The notes under the pieces: model-generated
What the model was told of the DNA's origin: nothing
Databases searched by the model: none
Seen by the model: only the letters and a program-made list of their open reading frames with translations
Shown: one piece after another, positions 56,065 to 64,000 of the stretch
Numbering within the stretch: the first letter of the stretch is position 1
Layout of the letters: each line of letters begins with the position of its first letter
Position numbers and translations under genes: made by a program
Assembly: GCA_900551445.1 (NCBI GenBank)
Contig: URWA01000014.1
Coordinates: forward strand, 16,470-80,469
Source: an uncultured Bacteroides sp.
GTDB lineage: Bacteria; Bacteroidota; Bacteroidia; Bacteroidales; Bacteroidaceae
DNA length: 64,000 nucleotides
Direction: 5' to 3'

Positions 56065-57386
56065 AAAAATCCAACTACCGGGCGCTTCTCTGGCTGGGCA
56101 TCCCCATTGTCATCGGACAAATCGGGGTCATCGTACTGGGGTTTGCCGATACCTTGATGATTGGCCACCACAGTACGCAGGAACTGGCCGCAGCCAGTTT
56201 CGTGAACAACATGTTCAACCTGGCCATCATTTTCAGCACGGGATTCAGCTATGGGCTGACCCCCATCGTGGGAAGCCTTTTCGGACAGCACCACCATGAA
56301 GCAGCCGGAAGGGCGCTGAAGAACAGTCTGGCAGCCAACACCTTGCTGGCGGTCATTGTCTGCCTGGTCATGGGACTGCTCTATTGCAACCTGGAACGCC
56401 TCGGCCAGCCGGAAGAACTGATACCGGTGATGCGTCCCTATTATCTGGTACTCCTTTCCTCCCTGCCTTTCGTGCTGTGGTTCAATGGTTTCAAGCAGTT
56501 TACCGACGGCATTACCGACACGCGCATTTCCATGTGGATTCTGCTGGGTGGCAACGTGCTGAACATCGTGGGGAACTACCTGCTGATTTACGGGAAGGCG
56601 GGCTTTCCGGAACTGGGACTGTGGGGGGCCGGTATCGCTACCCTGACCTCACGCATCCTGATGGTAGTGGCCTACCTGATTCTTTTTTTCGGCACTTCCC
56701 GCTACGAAGTATTCAAAAAAGGATTTACCCAAGGCCATATCAACAAGACTGATTTCGGACAACTGAACAAGCTGGGATGGCCCATTGCCGGACAGATGGG
56801 TATGGAAACCGCCTCATTCAGCCTCAGCGCCATCATGGTGGGCTGGCTGGGCAGTACGGCACTGGCATCCTATCAGATTATGATGGCCGTATCGCAGGTA
56901 TGCTTCATGATGTACTACGGCATGGGAGCCGCTGTATCGGTGCGCATCAGTTATTTCTTCGGGCAGAAAGACCTGGAGAATGTACGCCACACGGCCCGTG
57001 CGGGCTTCCACATCATTCTGGCGATGATTGTGCTGACCGGTATTCCTATCTTCCTGCTCCGCCATCACATCGGGGGCTGGTTTACAGACGATGCGGCCGT
57101 GAGCCTCATGGTGGCCCAGGTCATCATCCCCTTCCTGCTCTACCAGTTTGGCGACGGCCTGCAAATCAACTTCGCCAATGCCCTGAGGGGAATTGCCGAC
57201 GTACGCCCCATGATGCTGTTCTCGTTCATCGCCTACTTCCTGATTTCGCTGCCGGCCGGCTATTTCTTCGGATTCGTCTGCCAGTGGGGTGTCACCGGAA
57301 TCTGGGCTGCCTTTCCTTTCGGACTCACCAGTGCCGGAATCATGTATTACCTGCGTTTCAGATATAAAACCAAACAACCCTGTTAA
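56061..57386 (+). CDS. MATE-family efflux transporter
   Basis: A 441-residue membrane protein with 12 predicted helices in two similar halves, typical of NorM/DinF-type antiporters that export drugs or metabolites using Na+ or H+. The frame is open from 56013, but ATG 56061 overlaps the stop of the M16 gene (ATGA), which supports coupled translation and is the likely start. MATE signatures GFADTLMIGHHSTQELAAASFVNNMFN and VGGWFTDDAAVSLMV-like segments are seen. Confidence 0.9.
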   Translation: MKKSNYRALLWLGIPIVIGQIGVIVLGFADTLMIGHHSTQELAAASFVNNMFNLAIIFSTGFSYGLTPIVGSLFGQHHHEAAGRALKNSLAANTLLAVIVCLVMGLLYCNLERLGQPEELIPVMRPYYLVLLSSLPFVLWFNGFKQFTDGITDTRISMWILLGGNVLNIVGNYLLIYGKAGFPELGLWGAGIATLTSRILMVVAYLILFFGTSRYEVFKKGFTQGHINKTDFGQLNKLGWPIAGQMGMETASFSLSAIMVGWLGSTALASYQIMMAVSQVCFMMYYGMGAAVSVRISYFFGQKDLENVRHTARAGFHIILAMIVLTGIPIFLLRHHIGGWFTDDAAVSLMVAQVIIPFLLYQFGDGLQINFANALRGIADVRPMMLFSFIAYFLISLPAGYFFGFVCQWGVTGIWAAFPFGLTSAGIMYYLRFRYKTKQPC

Positions 57387-57389
57387 ACC

Positions 57390-59903
57390 ATGTTTTCCAC
57401 TTCCTCCAAAATCGTCTTCGGCTACATCGTGCTGGTCGGGTTGCTGATGGGAGCCTTCACCTACACCATCCAGCAGATGAACCTACTCACCACTCCCTCC
57501 AACTTGAACGAACAGCTGGACCACCGCCGTCACATTACCCACCGCATTATCAGCCAGCTGTATGATGCGGAAATCATCGGACAGACCCTGCGTACCGGCA
57601 AGCTGAACGAATACTACCATTATCTGAAAGCCATGAAAGAAGTGAATGCTTCCATCGATACCTTGGAAATCATTCTGACCGACACCCTGCAGCAGGCCCG
57701 TTTGGACACGGTGAGAAGTCTGCTGCGCCACAAACAGTGGAACATGTATGCCGTACTGGAGGCTATGCGGAACACACCGACCGACCAGATTTATCAGGAA
57801 CAGCTGGACAGCCTGATTGCCCAGCAGGATTCCTTGCTCAGTACACCTCACATACGGAGAAAGGTCATCACGCACCACAACTCTTACACCATCCATCATA
57901 AAAAGAAAGGATTCTTTAAACGCCTGGCCGACGTATTCGCCCCAGGCAAGGGCGACTCTACCCAAGTGAGCAACGTGATACAGGAAGAATATACCGACAC
58001 ACTCGATGAGGTGTATAATCCGGTAGACACCATCAGCCACATGATTACGGGCATCCAGCACAAGGTGTTCCAGACCCGACAGAAAGAGACAGAAATGCTG
58101 AACGCACAAATCAACAGCCTCCGCGTCATTGGAAGCGGCCTCAGCCAGCGCGTCAACCAGCTGCTGGAGAACATCGAGCAGGATGAGCAGGAAGCGGCCC
58201 GCGTCAAGCTGATGCAGGAGGAAGAAATACGGAAAGAGGCAGCCGAAACCATGGCGAAAATTGCCATTGCGGCCTTCGTCCTGGTGCTGGTGTTCTCCAT
58301 CGTCATCGCCCGCGACATCACCCGCAACAACCACTACCGAAGGGAACTGGAGAAAGCCAAACTGTATGCCGAAAACTTGCTGGTGGCCCGCGAGAAACTG
58401 ATGCTGACCATCACACACGACATCAAGGCTCCGGCCGGCTCCATCATCGGCTACATCGACCTCCTCATCCGGCTGGTCCACGACCGGCGACAGCAGTTCT
58501 ACCTGTCGAACATGAAAAGCTCGGCCCAGCATCTGTTGGCTCTTGTCACCTCCCTGCTCGACTACCATCGGCTGGAAGCTGGAAAAATGGACCTGCACCC
58601 GGTGGCTTTCAGTCCCCACGAACTGCTGACTGACATTTACCACAGTTTCTTGCCTCTTGCCGAGAAAAAGCAACTCCAATTGACTTTCGACGACAAGCTT
58701 CCGGAGTCACTCACCCTGGAAGGAGACCCTTTCCGCATCCGACAGATTGTGGAAAACCTGCTGTCGAACGCCCTGAAGTTTACGGCAACCGGAGAAATCA
58801 CACTGGAGGCAGAATACCATGGCAACCAGTTCGTGTTCCGTGTTTCGGATACGGGTTGCGGCATGACTGCCAAAGAGCAGGAACGGATTTTCAAGGAATT
58901 CACCCGTCTGCGTAGTGCCCAGGGGCAGGAGGGCTTCGGACTGGGGCTATCCATCACGCACAAGCTGGTGGAACTGCTGCTGGGAAAAATCGAGATAGAA
59001 AGTACTCCGGGCAAAGGCAGTACCTTCCAGGTATCCATGCCCTTGCCTTCCATCGCCTCCAAGGCCGTTCAAGAAACGACAGAAGTCCCGCTCACCCTAC
59101 CGGAAACCTTGTTGCGGGTGCTCATCATTGATGACGACCGGATACAAATGCATCTCACGGAGGCCATGCTCCACAACGTCGCGGAGGAAGTGAAAGGACT
59201 GAAAGTGGAAACCGTCTGCTGTGAACATCCGGAAGACCTCGTAGCCCAGCTACAGGCACACACCTTCCACCTGCTGTTCACTGACATCCAGATGCCGGCA
59301 ATGAACGGATTTGAACTTCTCAAACATCTCCGCAGCCTGTCACTGCCGCAAGCCCAGTCCATCCCGGTCATTGCCATTACGGCCCGCGGCGACATGGACG
59401 AAAACGATTTCCGACAGAAAGGATTTGCCGGCATGCTGCAAAAGCCTTTCAACCAGTCGGACCTGAAAACGGTATTGAAGGCCGTGATGTTCGGGGAAGA
59501 AGCGAATCCGGAGACCGCCCGCCAAGAAATCCCTCGAAAGGAACTGGCGACGGAAGGAACGTACAACTTTTCTCCATTGACCGCCTTTTCGGAAGATGAC
59601 CCTGAGGCTGCCAGAGAAATTCTTCGGACATTCGCACAAGAAACCCGCAAGAACCTGGAAAAGATACAGGTTGCCCTGCAAGCGGAAGACATGGAAACCT
59701 TGTGTGCCGTGGCCCACAAGATGTTGCCTACCTTCCTCATGATTGAAGCCCGACAGGCAATTCCTTCCCTTCAATGGCTGGAACAACAGAGGGGCACACA
59801 CACTTATTCACCCGAAGCCGCACGGGCTGCAAGCCTCGTAGTGGAAGAAACACAAAAAATCCTTGAATGTAAAATCTTGAAGGATATAGAAAGGGTATCG
59901 TAA
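57390..59903 (+). CDS. Hybrid sensor histidine kinase with receiver and Hpt domains
   Basis: An 837-residue membrane kinase. Two transmembrane helices (~8-28 and ~290-312) enclose a periplasmic, mostly helical sensor region. The HisKA domain has His343 (TITHDIKAPAGSIIGYIDLL). The ATPase domain shows the N box (RQIVENLLSNALKFT), DTGCGM and GFGLGLSI. A receiver domain follows, with Asp632 (FTDIQMPAMNGFELL). The C-terminal Hpt domain carries His776 (VAHKMLPTF). The path His343-Asp632-His776 predicts a phosphorelay to the regulator encoded 38 bases downstream. It starts three bases after the MATE gene. The stimulus is unknown. Confidence 0.93.
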   Translation: MFSTSSKIVFGYIVLVGLLMGAFTYTIQQMNLLTTPSNLNEQLDHRRHITHRIISQLYDAEIIGQTLRTGKLNEYYHYLKAMKEVNASIDTLEIILTDTLQQARLDTVRSLLRHKQWNMYAVLEAMRNTPTDQIYQEQLDSLIAQQDSLLSTPHIRRKVITHHNSYTIHHKKKGFFKRLADVFAPGKGDSTQVSNVIQEEYTDTLDEVYNPVDTISHMITGIQHKVFQTRQKETEMLNAQINSLRVIGSGLSQRVNQLLENIEQDEQEAARVKLMQEEEIRKEAAETMAKIAIAAFVLVLVFSIVIARDITRNNHYRRELEKAKLYAENLLVAREKLMLTITHDIKAPAGSIIGYIDLLIRLVHDRRQQFYLSNMKSSAQHLLALVTSLLDYHRLEAGKMDLHPVAFSPHELLTDIYHSFLPLAEKKQLQLTFDDKLPESLTLEGDPFRIRQIVENLLSNALKFTATGEITLEAEYHGNQFVFRVSDTGCGMTAKEQERIFKEFTRLRSAQGQEGFGLGLSITHKLVELLLGKIEIESTPGKGSTFQVSMPLPSIASKAVQETTEVPLTLPETLLRVLIIDDDRIQMHLTEAMLHNVAEEVKGLKVETVCCEHPEDLVAQLQAHTFHLLFTDIQMPAMNGFELLKHLRSLSLPQAQSIPVIAITARGDMDENDFRQKGFAGMLQKPFNQSDLKTVLKAVMFGEEANPETARQEIPRKELATEGTYNFSPLTAFSEDDPEAAREILRTFAQETRKNLEKIQVALQAEDMETLCAVAHKMLPTFLMIEARQAIPSLQWLEQQRGTHTYSPEAARAASLVVEETQKILECKILKDIERVS

Positions 59904-59910
59904 AAAAGAT

Positions 59911-59918
59911 TATCTTTG
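59911..59918 (+). promoter_or_regulatory. Possible own promoter of the sigma54 activator gene
   Basis: TATCTTTG fits TAnnTTTG in the gap between the kinase and regulator genes, 24 bases before the ATG. It may add to readthrough from upstream. Confidence 0.5.
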
Positions 59919-59941
59919 TAAAAGCTATTAAATAAAAAAAC

Positions 59942-61297
59942 ATGGTTCCGTCTATTTTAATCGTTGAAGATGACTTAACATTCTCTACCATGCTAAAAAC
60001 CTGGTTGGGGAAAAAGGGGTTTGAAGTGGAAACTGCGAGCACACAGGCAAAAGCACGCAAGCAACTCGGTACGCGTAGTTTTGACCTGATTCTGTCCGAC
60101 TTGCGTCTCCCTGACCAGGACGGGATGAATCTGCTTTCCTGGCTGCGGGAACAGCAGAATGAGGTTCCTTTCATCATCATGACCAGCTATGCAGAAATAC
60201 AAAGCGCTGTACGGGCCATGAAAGAGGGAGCCACAGATTATATCTCCAAGCCGATACAGCCCGATGAACTGTTGAAAAAAATCAGAGAAGCCATCCAACC
60301 GGAAAAACCGTCTGCCCCTTCTGAAAAGAAGAAAACGGTCTCTCCGACCGCCCACAGCTTTCTGGAAGGAGAAAGTGAAGAGGCCCGGAAGCTTTACAAT
60401 TACGTCAGTCTGGTAGCCCCCACGCAAATGTCTGTACTCATCAACGGGGCCAGTGGAACCGGTAAGGAATATGTGGCCCACCGTATCCACCAGCTCAGTA
60501 AACGTGCGGACAAACCTTTCATTGCCATCGACTGCGGTTCCATCCCCAAGGACCTGGCGGCTTCCGAGTTCTTCGGCCACGTGAAAGGCTCGTTCACCGG
60601 TGCCCTGAATGACAAGGTGGGCGCTTTTGAGGAAGCCAACGGCGGAACCCTCTTCCTCGACGAAATCGGAAACCTGAGCTATGAAGTACAGGTACAGCTG
60701 TTGCGTGCCCTGCAAGAACGACGTATCCGCCGAATCGGGTCTACCAAAGAAATAGAAGTCGATGTACGATTGGTCAGTGCAACCAATGAGAATCTGAAAG
60801 AAGCCATCGCAAAGGGAAATTTCAGAGAAGACCTGTATCACCGTATCAATGAGTTCACCTTGCAGATGCCGGCTCTAAAAGAGCGTCAGGAGGATATTCT
60901 GCTGTTTGCCAATTTCTTTCTGGACCAGGCCAACCATGAGCTGGAACGTACATTGATTGGATTCGATGCACAAGCCAGCGAGGCCTTGCAAAAATATCCC
61001 TGGCCGGGCAACCTGCGACAGTTGAAGAACGTGGTCAAACGGGCTACCTTGCTGGCTCAAGGGGATTTTATTACTCTCAAAGATTTAGGGGAAGAAATCA
61101 GCGAAGGGAAAACGCAGGACAACGACAGCCTGAAAACAGAAGAATCATTCATGCTGCACGATGAAGAAACGGAAAAGCAACGTATATTGAAAGCCTTGCA
61201 ACAAACCGGACACAACAAGTCGAAAGCCGCCGCTTTGCTGGGTATTGACCGGAAGACCTTATACAATAAACTGAAACTGTACCAGATTCCACAATAA
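59942..61297 (+). CDS. NtrC-family sigma54-dependent response regulator
   Basis: A 451-residue activator. The receiver domain (1-120) has Asp53 as phosphoacceptor (LSDLRLPDQDG). The AAA+ domain has Walker A from residue 169 (GASGTGKE), the sigma54-contact loop GSFTGA at 216-221 (GAFTGA in the consensus) and Walker B LFLDEIGNL. A Fis-type helix-turn-helix closes it (NKSKAAALLGIDRKTLYNKLKLY). It should drive sigma54 promoters when phosphorylated by the upstream kinase relay. A sigma54-like promoter with dyad sites lies directly downstream. Confidence 0.95.
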   Translation: MVPSILIVEDDLTFSTMLKTWLGKKGFEVETASTQAKARKQLGTRSFDLILSDLRLPDQDGMNLLSWLREQQNEVPFIIMTSYAEIQSAVRAMKEGATDYISKPIQPDELLKKIREAIQPEKPSAPSEKKKTVSPTAHSFLEGESEEARKLYNYVSLVAPTQMSVLINGASGTGKEYVAHRIHQLSKRADKPFIAIDCGSIPKDLAASEFFGHVKGSFTGALNDKVGAFEEANGGTLFLDEIGNLSYEVQVQLLRALQERRIRRIGSTKEIEVDVRLVSATNENLKEAIAKGNFREDLYHRINEFTLQMPALKERQEDILLFANFFLDQANHELERTLIGFDAQASEALQKYPWPGNLRQLKNVVKRATLLAQGDFITLKDLGEEISEGKTQDNDSLKTEESFMLHDEETEKQRILKALQQTGHNKSKAAALLGIDRKTLYNKLKLYQIPQ

Positions 61298-61338
61298 ACG
61301 TGTGGAAAATTTCCACACGTTCCACACTTATTCCACAG
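61288..61338 (+). promoter_or_regulatory. Dyad and repeated TTCCACA sites, candidate activator-binding region
   Basis: A 25-base palindrome, AACGTGTGGAAA at 61297-61308 and its exact complement at 61310-61321, is joined by further TTCCACA copies at ~61288, 61320 and 61331. It lies 40-90 bases upstream of the sigma54-type promoter, the usual place for an enhancer bound by an NtrC-type dimer. Confidence 0.6.
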
Positions 61339-61378
61339 TTTTTTGTTCCAAAACCCCTTCTAGAAGGCTTCTGGCGGT

Positions 61379-61395
61379 TTGGCACGGGTTTTGTG
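61379..61395 (+). promoter_or_regulatory. Sigma54-type -24/-12 promoter
   Basis: TTGGCACGGGTTTTGTG matches TGGCACGnnnnTTGCW in the whole -24 element, the spacing and the TTG of the -12 element; C-to-T and W-to-G are the two deviations. Transcription would begin near 61406 on the plus strand. Confidence 0.65.
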
Positions 61396-61405
61396 TTACA
61401 TTCTG

Positions 61406-61590
61406 TGAATAAACAAAACAATGAACAACCCAAACAAACTAGGCTAAACCCAACCCCATAGAATAAAGTTCTGAGATTGTTTACCTCAATTTAATTGAAC
61501 TCTCAATTATTTTACAATCTCGTGATAAAATGAAGATGCCTATGTGTTAAGAGAAGGGGACGCTGTGAAGCGTTTACCTTCTTATTTTTT
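61406..61590 (+). ncRNA. Predicted sigma54-controlled small RNA
   Basis: A transcript of about 185 bases is bounded by a sigma54-type promoter and a Rho-independent terminator. Its middle can fold: GAGATTGT and ACAATCTC pair around a TCAATT-T-AATTGA hairpin. Only tiny ORFs are present (61421-61447, eight codons; 61530-61550, six codons), without clear ribosome-binding sites. The 5' end is an estimate. It may instead be a leader, a tiny-peptide mRNA or antisense RNA to the 3' end of the convergent pseudouridine synthase gene. Confidence 0.5.
61552..61590 (+). terminator. Terminator of the predicted small transcript
   Basis: AGAAGG (61552-61557) pairs with CCTTCT (61577-61582) and ACGCT (61560-61564) with AGCGT (61569-61573), four-base loop, then TATTTTTT. 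The U-run is on the plus strand only, so it serves the rightward transcript. Confidence 0.75.
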
Positions 61591-62260
61591 ATACCATGCC
61601 AAAACCTTTCCACAGATTTCCTTCGGGAAGAGGAGCTACCAGTTCAATCGGCTCCTTGGACACCGGATGGATAAACCGTACCCTGCGGGCATGCAAACAG
61701 ATACTTCCATCGGGATTGGAACGTGGAAAACCGTATTTCAGGTCGCCTTTGATGGGGCATCCCATCTTGGCCAGCTGGCACCGTATCTGGTGATGACGCC
61801 CGGTCTTCAGGTCTACTTCCAGCAGATAATAATTTTCCGAACGGCCTATCAGACGGTAATGAAGGACTGCTTTCTTGGAATTCTTCACCTCCTTATCGTA
61901 AGCGTACGACTTATTCTGTTTTTCGTTTCTGACCAGATAGTGCACCAGTTCTCCTTCCGTTTCTTTGGGTGCCTGCTTCACAATGGCCCAGTAGGTCTTC
62001 TTCACCTCCCCATTGCGGAACATTTCGTTCAGACGGCTCAAAGCCTTGCTCGTCTTGGCAAATACCACCAGCCCACTTACCGGACGGTCCAACCGGTGTG
62101 TCACTCCCAAGAACACATTACCCGGCTTGGCATACTTCTCCTTCAAATATTGCTTTACGGTTTCCGACAAAGGCACGTCGCCCGTCTTGTCACCCTGCAC
62201 TATTTCTGAAGCAGTCTTATTGACTACTATGATGTGATTGTCTTCGTAAACTACTGTCAT
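61589..62260 (-). CDS. RluA-family pseudouridine synthase
   Basis: A 223-residue enzyme that converts uridine to pseudouridine in rRNA or tRNA. The catalytic motif is HRLDRPVSGLVVFAKT, with the active Asp after Leu. Others are GRHHQIRCQLAKMGCPIKGDLKYG and LHARRVRFIHP near the end. It lacks an S4 domain, so it is a compact RluA-type protein; the exact target base cannot be told. The frame opens two codons earlier at a TTG; ATG 62260 (MTVVYEDN) is the likely start. Confidence 0.92.
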   Translation of the reverse strand: MTVVYEDNHIIVVNKTASEIVQGDKTGDVPLSETVKQYLKEKYAKPGNVFLGVTHRLDRPVSGLVVFAKTSKALSRLNEMFRNGEVKKTYWAIVKQAPKETEGELVHYLVRNEKQNKSYAYDKEVKNSKKAVLHYRLIGRSENYYLLEVDLKTGRHHQIRCQLAKMGCPIKGDLKYGFPRSNPDGSICLHARRVRFIHPVSKEPIELVAPLPEGNLWKGFGMV

Positions 62261-62346
62261 ATACAAAAAAAATGAAGAACAGGAAATGAAAGAAAGCAGC
62301 CTTCCCCCTATTCCCTATTCTTCACTCTCTATTATTATGGTTTGTA

Positions 62347-63093
62347 TTACATGTTCATACCACCGTCAACCTGGATAACCTGTCCTGAAACGTATGAAGA
62401 CATGTCGGAAGCCAGGAACAAAGCGATGTTGGCCACATCTTCCGGTGTACCGCCACGACGCAAAGGAATACGTTTGTTCCATTCAGCCTTCACTTCGTCA
62501 GACAATTTCGCTGTCATGTCAGTGATGATGAAGCCCGGAGCGATGGCATTGGCACGGATACCGCGTGAACCCAGTTCCTGTGCGATAGACTTAGCCAGAC
62601 CTATCAAGCCTGCCTTAGAAGCAGAATAGTTGCACTGTCCGGCGTTACCGTGTACACCTACTACAGAAGCCATGTTGATGATGTTTCCGTGTTTCTGACG
62701 CATCATAATCGGAGTGCAAGCGTGGATGAAGTTGAACGCAGATTTCAGGTTCACTGTCAGCACTGCATCCCACTGTGATTCGCTCATACGCATCATCAGA
62801 CCGTCTTTCGTGATACCGGCATTGTTCACCAGAATATCGATAGAACCGAAATCGTTATGGATTTGTTCCACTACCTTTGCGGTATCCTCAAAACTTGCCG
62901 CATTGGAAGCATAACCTTTTACCTTTACACCATAAGCAGCGATTTCTTTCTCTGTATTCTGACCGTTTTCATCGATAACCAAGTCTGTGAAGGCGATGTT
63001 TGCTCCTTCAGCAGCAAACTTCAATGCAATAGCTTTACCGATACCACGTGCGGCACCTGTAATAATAGCTGTCTTTCCAGTTAATAATCCCAT
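62347..63093 (-). CDS. fabG: 3-oxoacyl-ACP reductase FabG
   Basis: A 248-residue short-chain dehydrogenase that reduces 3-oxoacyl-ACP with NADPH in fatty-acid synthesis. The cofactor motif GAARGIGKAIA, the NNAG motif, catalytic Ser (NMASVVG), Tyr and Lys (YSASKAG) and the C-terminal VIQVDGGMNM are all present. It lies 29 bases after a TetR-family gene and is probably cotranscribed with it. Confidence 0.94.
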   Translation of the reverse strand: MGLLTGKTAIITGAARGIGKAIALKFAAEGANIAFTDLVIDENGQNTEKEIAAYGVKVKGYASNAASFEDTAKVVEQIHNDFGSIDILVNNAGITKDGLMMRMSESQWDAVLTVNLKSAFNFIHACTPIMMRQKHGNIINMASVVGVHGNAGQCNYSASKAGLIGLAKSIAQELGSRGIRANAIAPGFIITDMTAKLSDEVKAEWNKRIPLRRGGTPEDVANIALFLASDMSSYVSGQVIQVDGGMNM

Positions 63094-63122
63094 TTTCTTT
63101 ATTTTTTAATTAAACGATATGA

Positions 63123-63713
63123 TTATTTTTCTTTACACCCTAATGCGCCGAACACAATCTTCGACACATAACGCCATCCCGTTTCATCATCCAGTTCCTC
63201 ACCAATCTGACCACGGATATAGGGCACTTCAATTCCTTTTATGCAATAATGCAAGATGTCGGCCGTAATCTCCACATTGTCTATATCAAAGAGATTCTGC
63301 TCCTTCCCTTCCCGCAGAATACGACGGAACAAGACCACCTCTTTCCGGTCAAACTCCTTCCGCATGGCCTCTACTCTCCAAATATCCCGGAAAAAATCGG
63401 CCCTCAACGTACCGTTACGATATACCACCATCTTGATGGCATCCAGATGTGTCATAATCAGTTCCAGAATTTTCTGGTCCGGAGATATCGGTTTGGTTGC
63501 CGTCTTCTCCAGTTGGTCGGAAAGCATTTCCAGTTCAGACTCCACCACCGCCATGTAGATTTGCTCCTTACTCTTAAAGTAAGTATAAAGCGTGCGCCGT
63601 CCTTTCTTCGAAGCCTGGGCAATGTCGTTCATTGTCGTATCTTCCACTCCCTTCTTCGCAAAAAGTTGCCGGGCCACATCTACCAGTTTAGCTCTCGTCT
63701 TTAATACTGTCAT
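63123..63713 (-). CDS. TetR-family transcriptional regulator
   Basis: A 196-residue repressor-type protein. The N-terminal helix-turn-helix is clear (RQLFAKKGVEDTTMNDIAQASKKGRRTLYTYFKSKEQIYMAVVESEL, residues ~14-60). The helical C-terminal ligand domain is not recognisable to a subfamily. Being upstream of fabG in one transcript, it may control fatty-acid genes; that is inference. Confidence 0.9.
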   Translation of the reverse strand: MTVLKTRAKLVDVARQLFAKKGVEDTTMNDIAQASKKGRRTLYTYFKSKEQIYMAVVESELEMLSDQLEKTATKPISPDQKILELIMTHLDAIKMVVYRNGTLRADFFRDIWRVEAMRKEFDRKEVVLFRRILREGKEQNLFDIDNVEITADILHYCIKGIEVPYIRGQIGEELDDETGWRYVSKIVFGALGCKEK

Positions 63714-63746
63714 CTCTCTTTATTGCACAACTCATAAAAAACTGAG

Positions 63747-63754
63747 CAAAAGTA
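63747..63754 (-). promoter_or_regulatory. Promoter of tetR-fabG
   Basis: TACTTTTG on the minus strand fits TAnnTTTG, 33 bases before the tetR ATG. Confidence 0.65.
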
Positions 63755-63897
63755 CTGTTTTTCTTGATACTACACAAATATAAGGTCTCAAATTCGCCCG
63801 AAAAGCCTAGTTCCCTTCTTTTTTCGTACCCAAAAACGGTCTACATTATTTATTATTCTAAATAAAGATAAAGTTTTCTATATTTCTTTCATAAATA

Positions 63898-63929
63898 TTT
63901 GCTTTTATAAAACTAAGTCCGTACCTTTG
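63898..63929 (+). promoter_or_regulatory. Promoter of the initiator tRNA
   Basis: TTTG (63898-63901) and TACCTTTG (63922-63929) are separated by 20 bases, a full -33/-7 Bacteroidota promoter 22 bases before the tRNA. Confidence 0.75.
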
Positions 63930-63951
63930 CACCGCAATTAAGAAAAAACAT

Positions 63952-64000
<49 letters not shown>

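Noticed and set aside
61297..61321. Dyad after the activator gene as a terminator
   Set aside because: The next T-run begins 17 bases later, and the same half-site recurs outside the dyad, which fits protein binding better.

Overview
The window reads as chromosomal DNA of a gut Bacteroidales bacterium, most likely Bacteroides or Phocaeicola; species cannot be settled from this stretch. Three lines of evidence point that way. There are two SusC/SusD loci, one of them a recognisable starch-utilisation (sus) cluster. Many genes are preceded by the Bacteroidota promoter element TAnnTTTG instead of a sigma70 -10 box. The complex I operon has a fused nuoCD and no nuoEFG.

Layout. 1-2551: end of tamB and the lipoprotein Omp85 tamL. 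2552-3171: a small doubtful ORF and a structured leader. 3172-13152: ten-gene complex I operon nuoA-B-CD-H-I-J-K-L-M-N closed by a strong terminator. 13306-18265: a susC/susD pair whose susC carries a one-base frameshift. 18286-18411: six 16-bp palindromes at an exact 22-bp period. 18456-23649: AraC regulator and a TolC/HlyD/MFS efflux operon on the minus strand. 23902-30734: mutL, a small membrane protein, an OstA-like protein and two parvulin-type chaperones. 30841-38336: guaB, recQ, clpX, clpP and tig, all minus strand. 38457-41085: mlaF/mlaE and divergent lptB.

41106-53055 is the starch locus: susE, susD, susC, susB (GH97) and susA (GH13) on the minus strand with divergent susR. No susF or susG is present. 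53131-53214 holds a second periodic array (four units of 21 bp) just upstream of a gene for an HU-like domain joined to a helix-turn-helix. 53974-57386: cyclophilin lipoprotein, M16 peptidase and MATE transporter. 57390-61297: a hybrid histidine kinase with a C-terminal Hpt domain and an NtrC-type sigma54 activator. Directly after the activator gene lie a dyad and repeated TTCCACA sites, a sigma54-type -24/-12 promoter and a Rho-independent terminator. Together these predict a free-standing transcript of about 185 nt with no convincing ORF. 61589-63713: pseudouridine synthase, fabG and a TetR regulator. The window ends inside an initiator tRNA-Met.

The observations most worth following are the sigma54-controlled small transcript next to its likely activator, and the two helically phased repeat arrays. 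All functional assignments come from reading motifs in the sequence; no database search was run.
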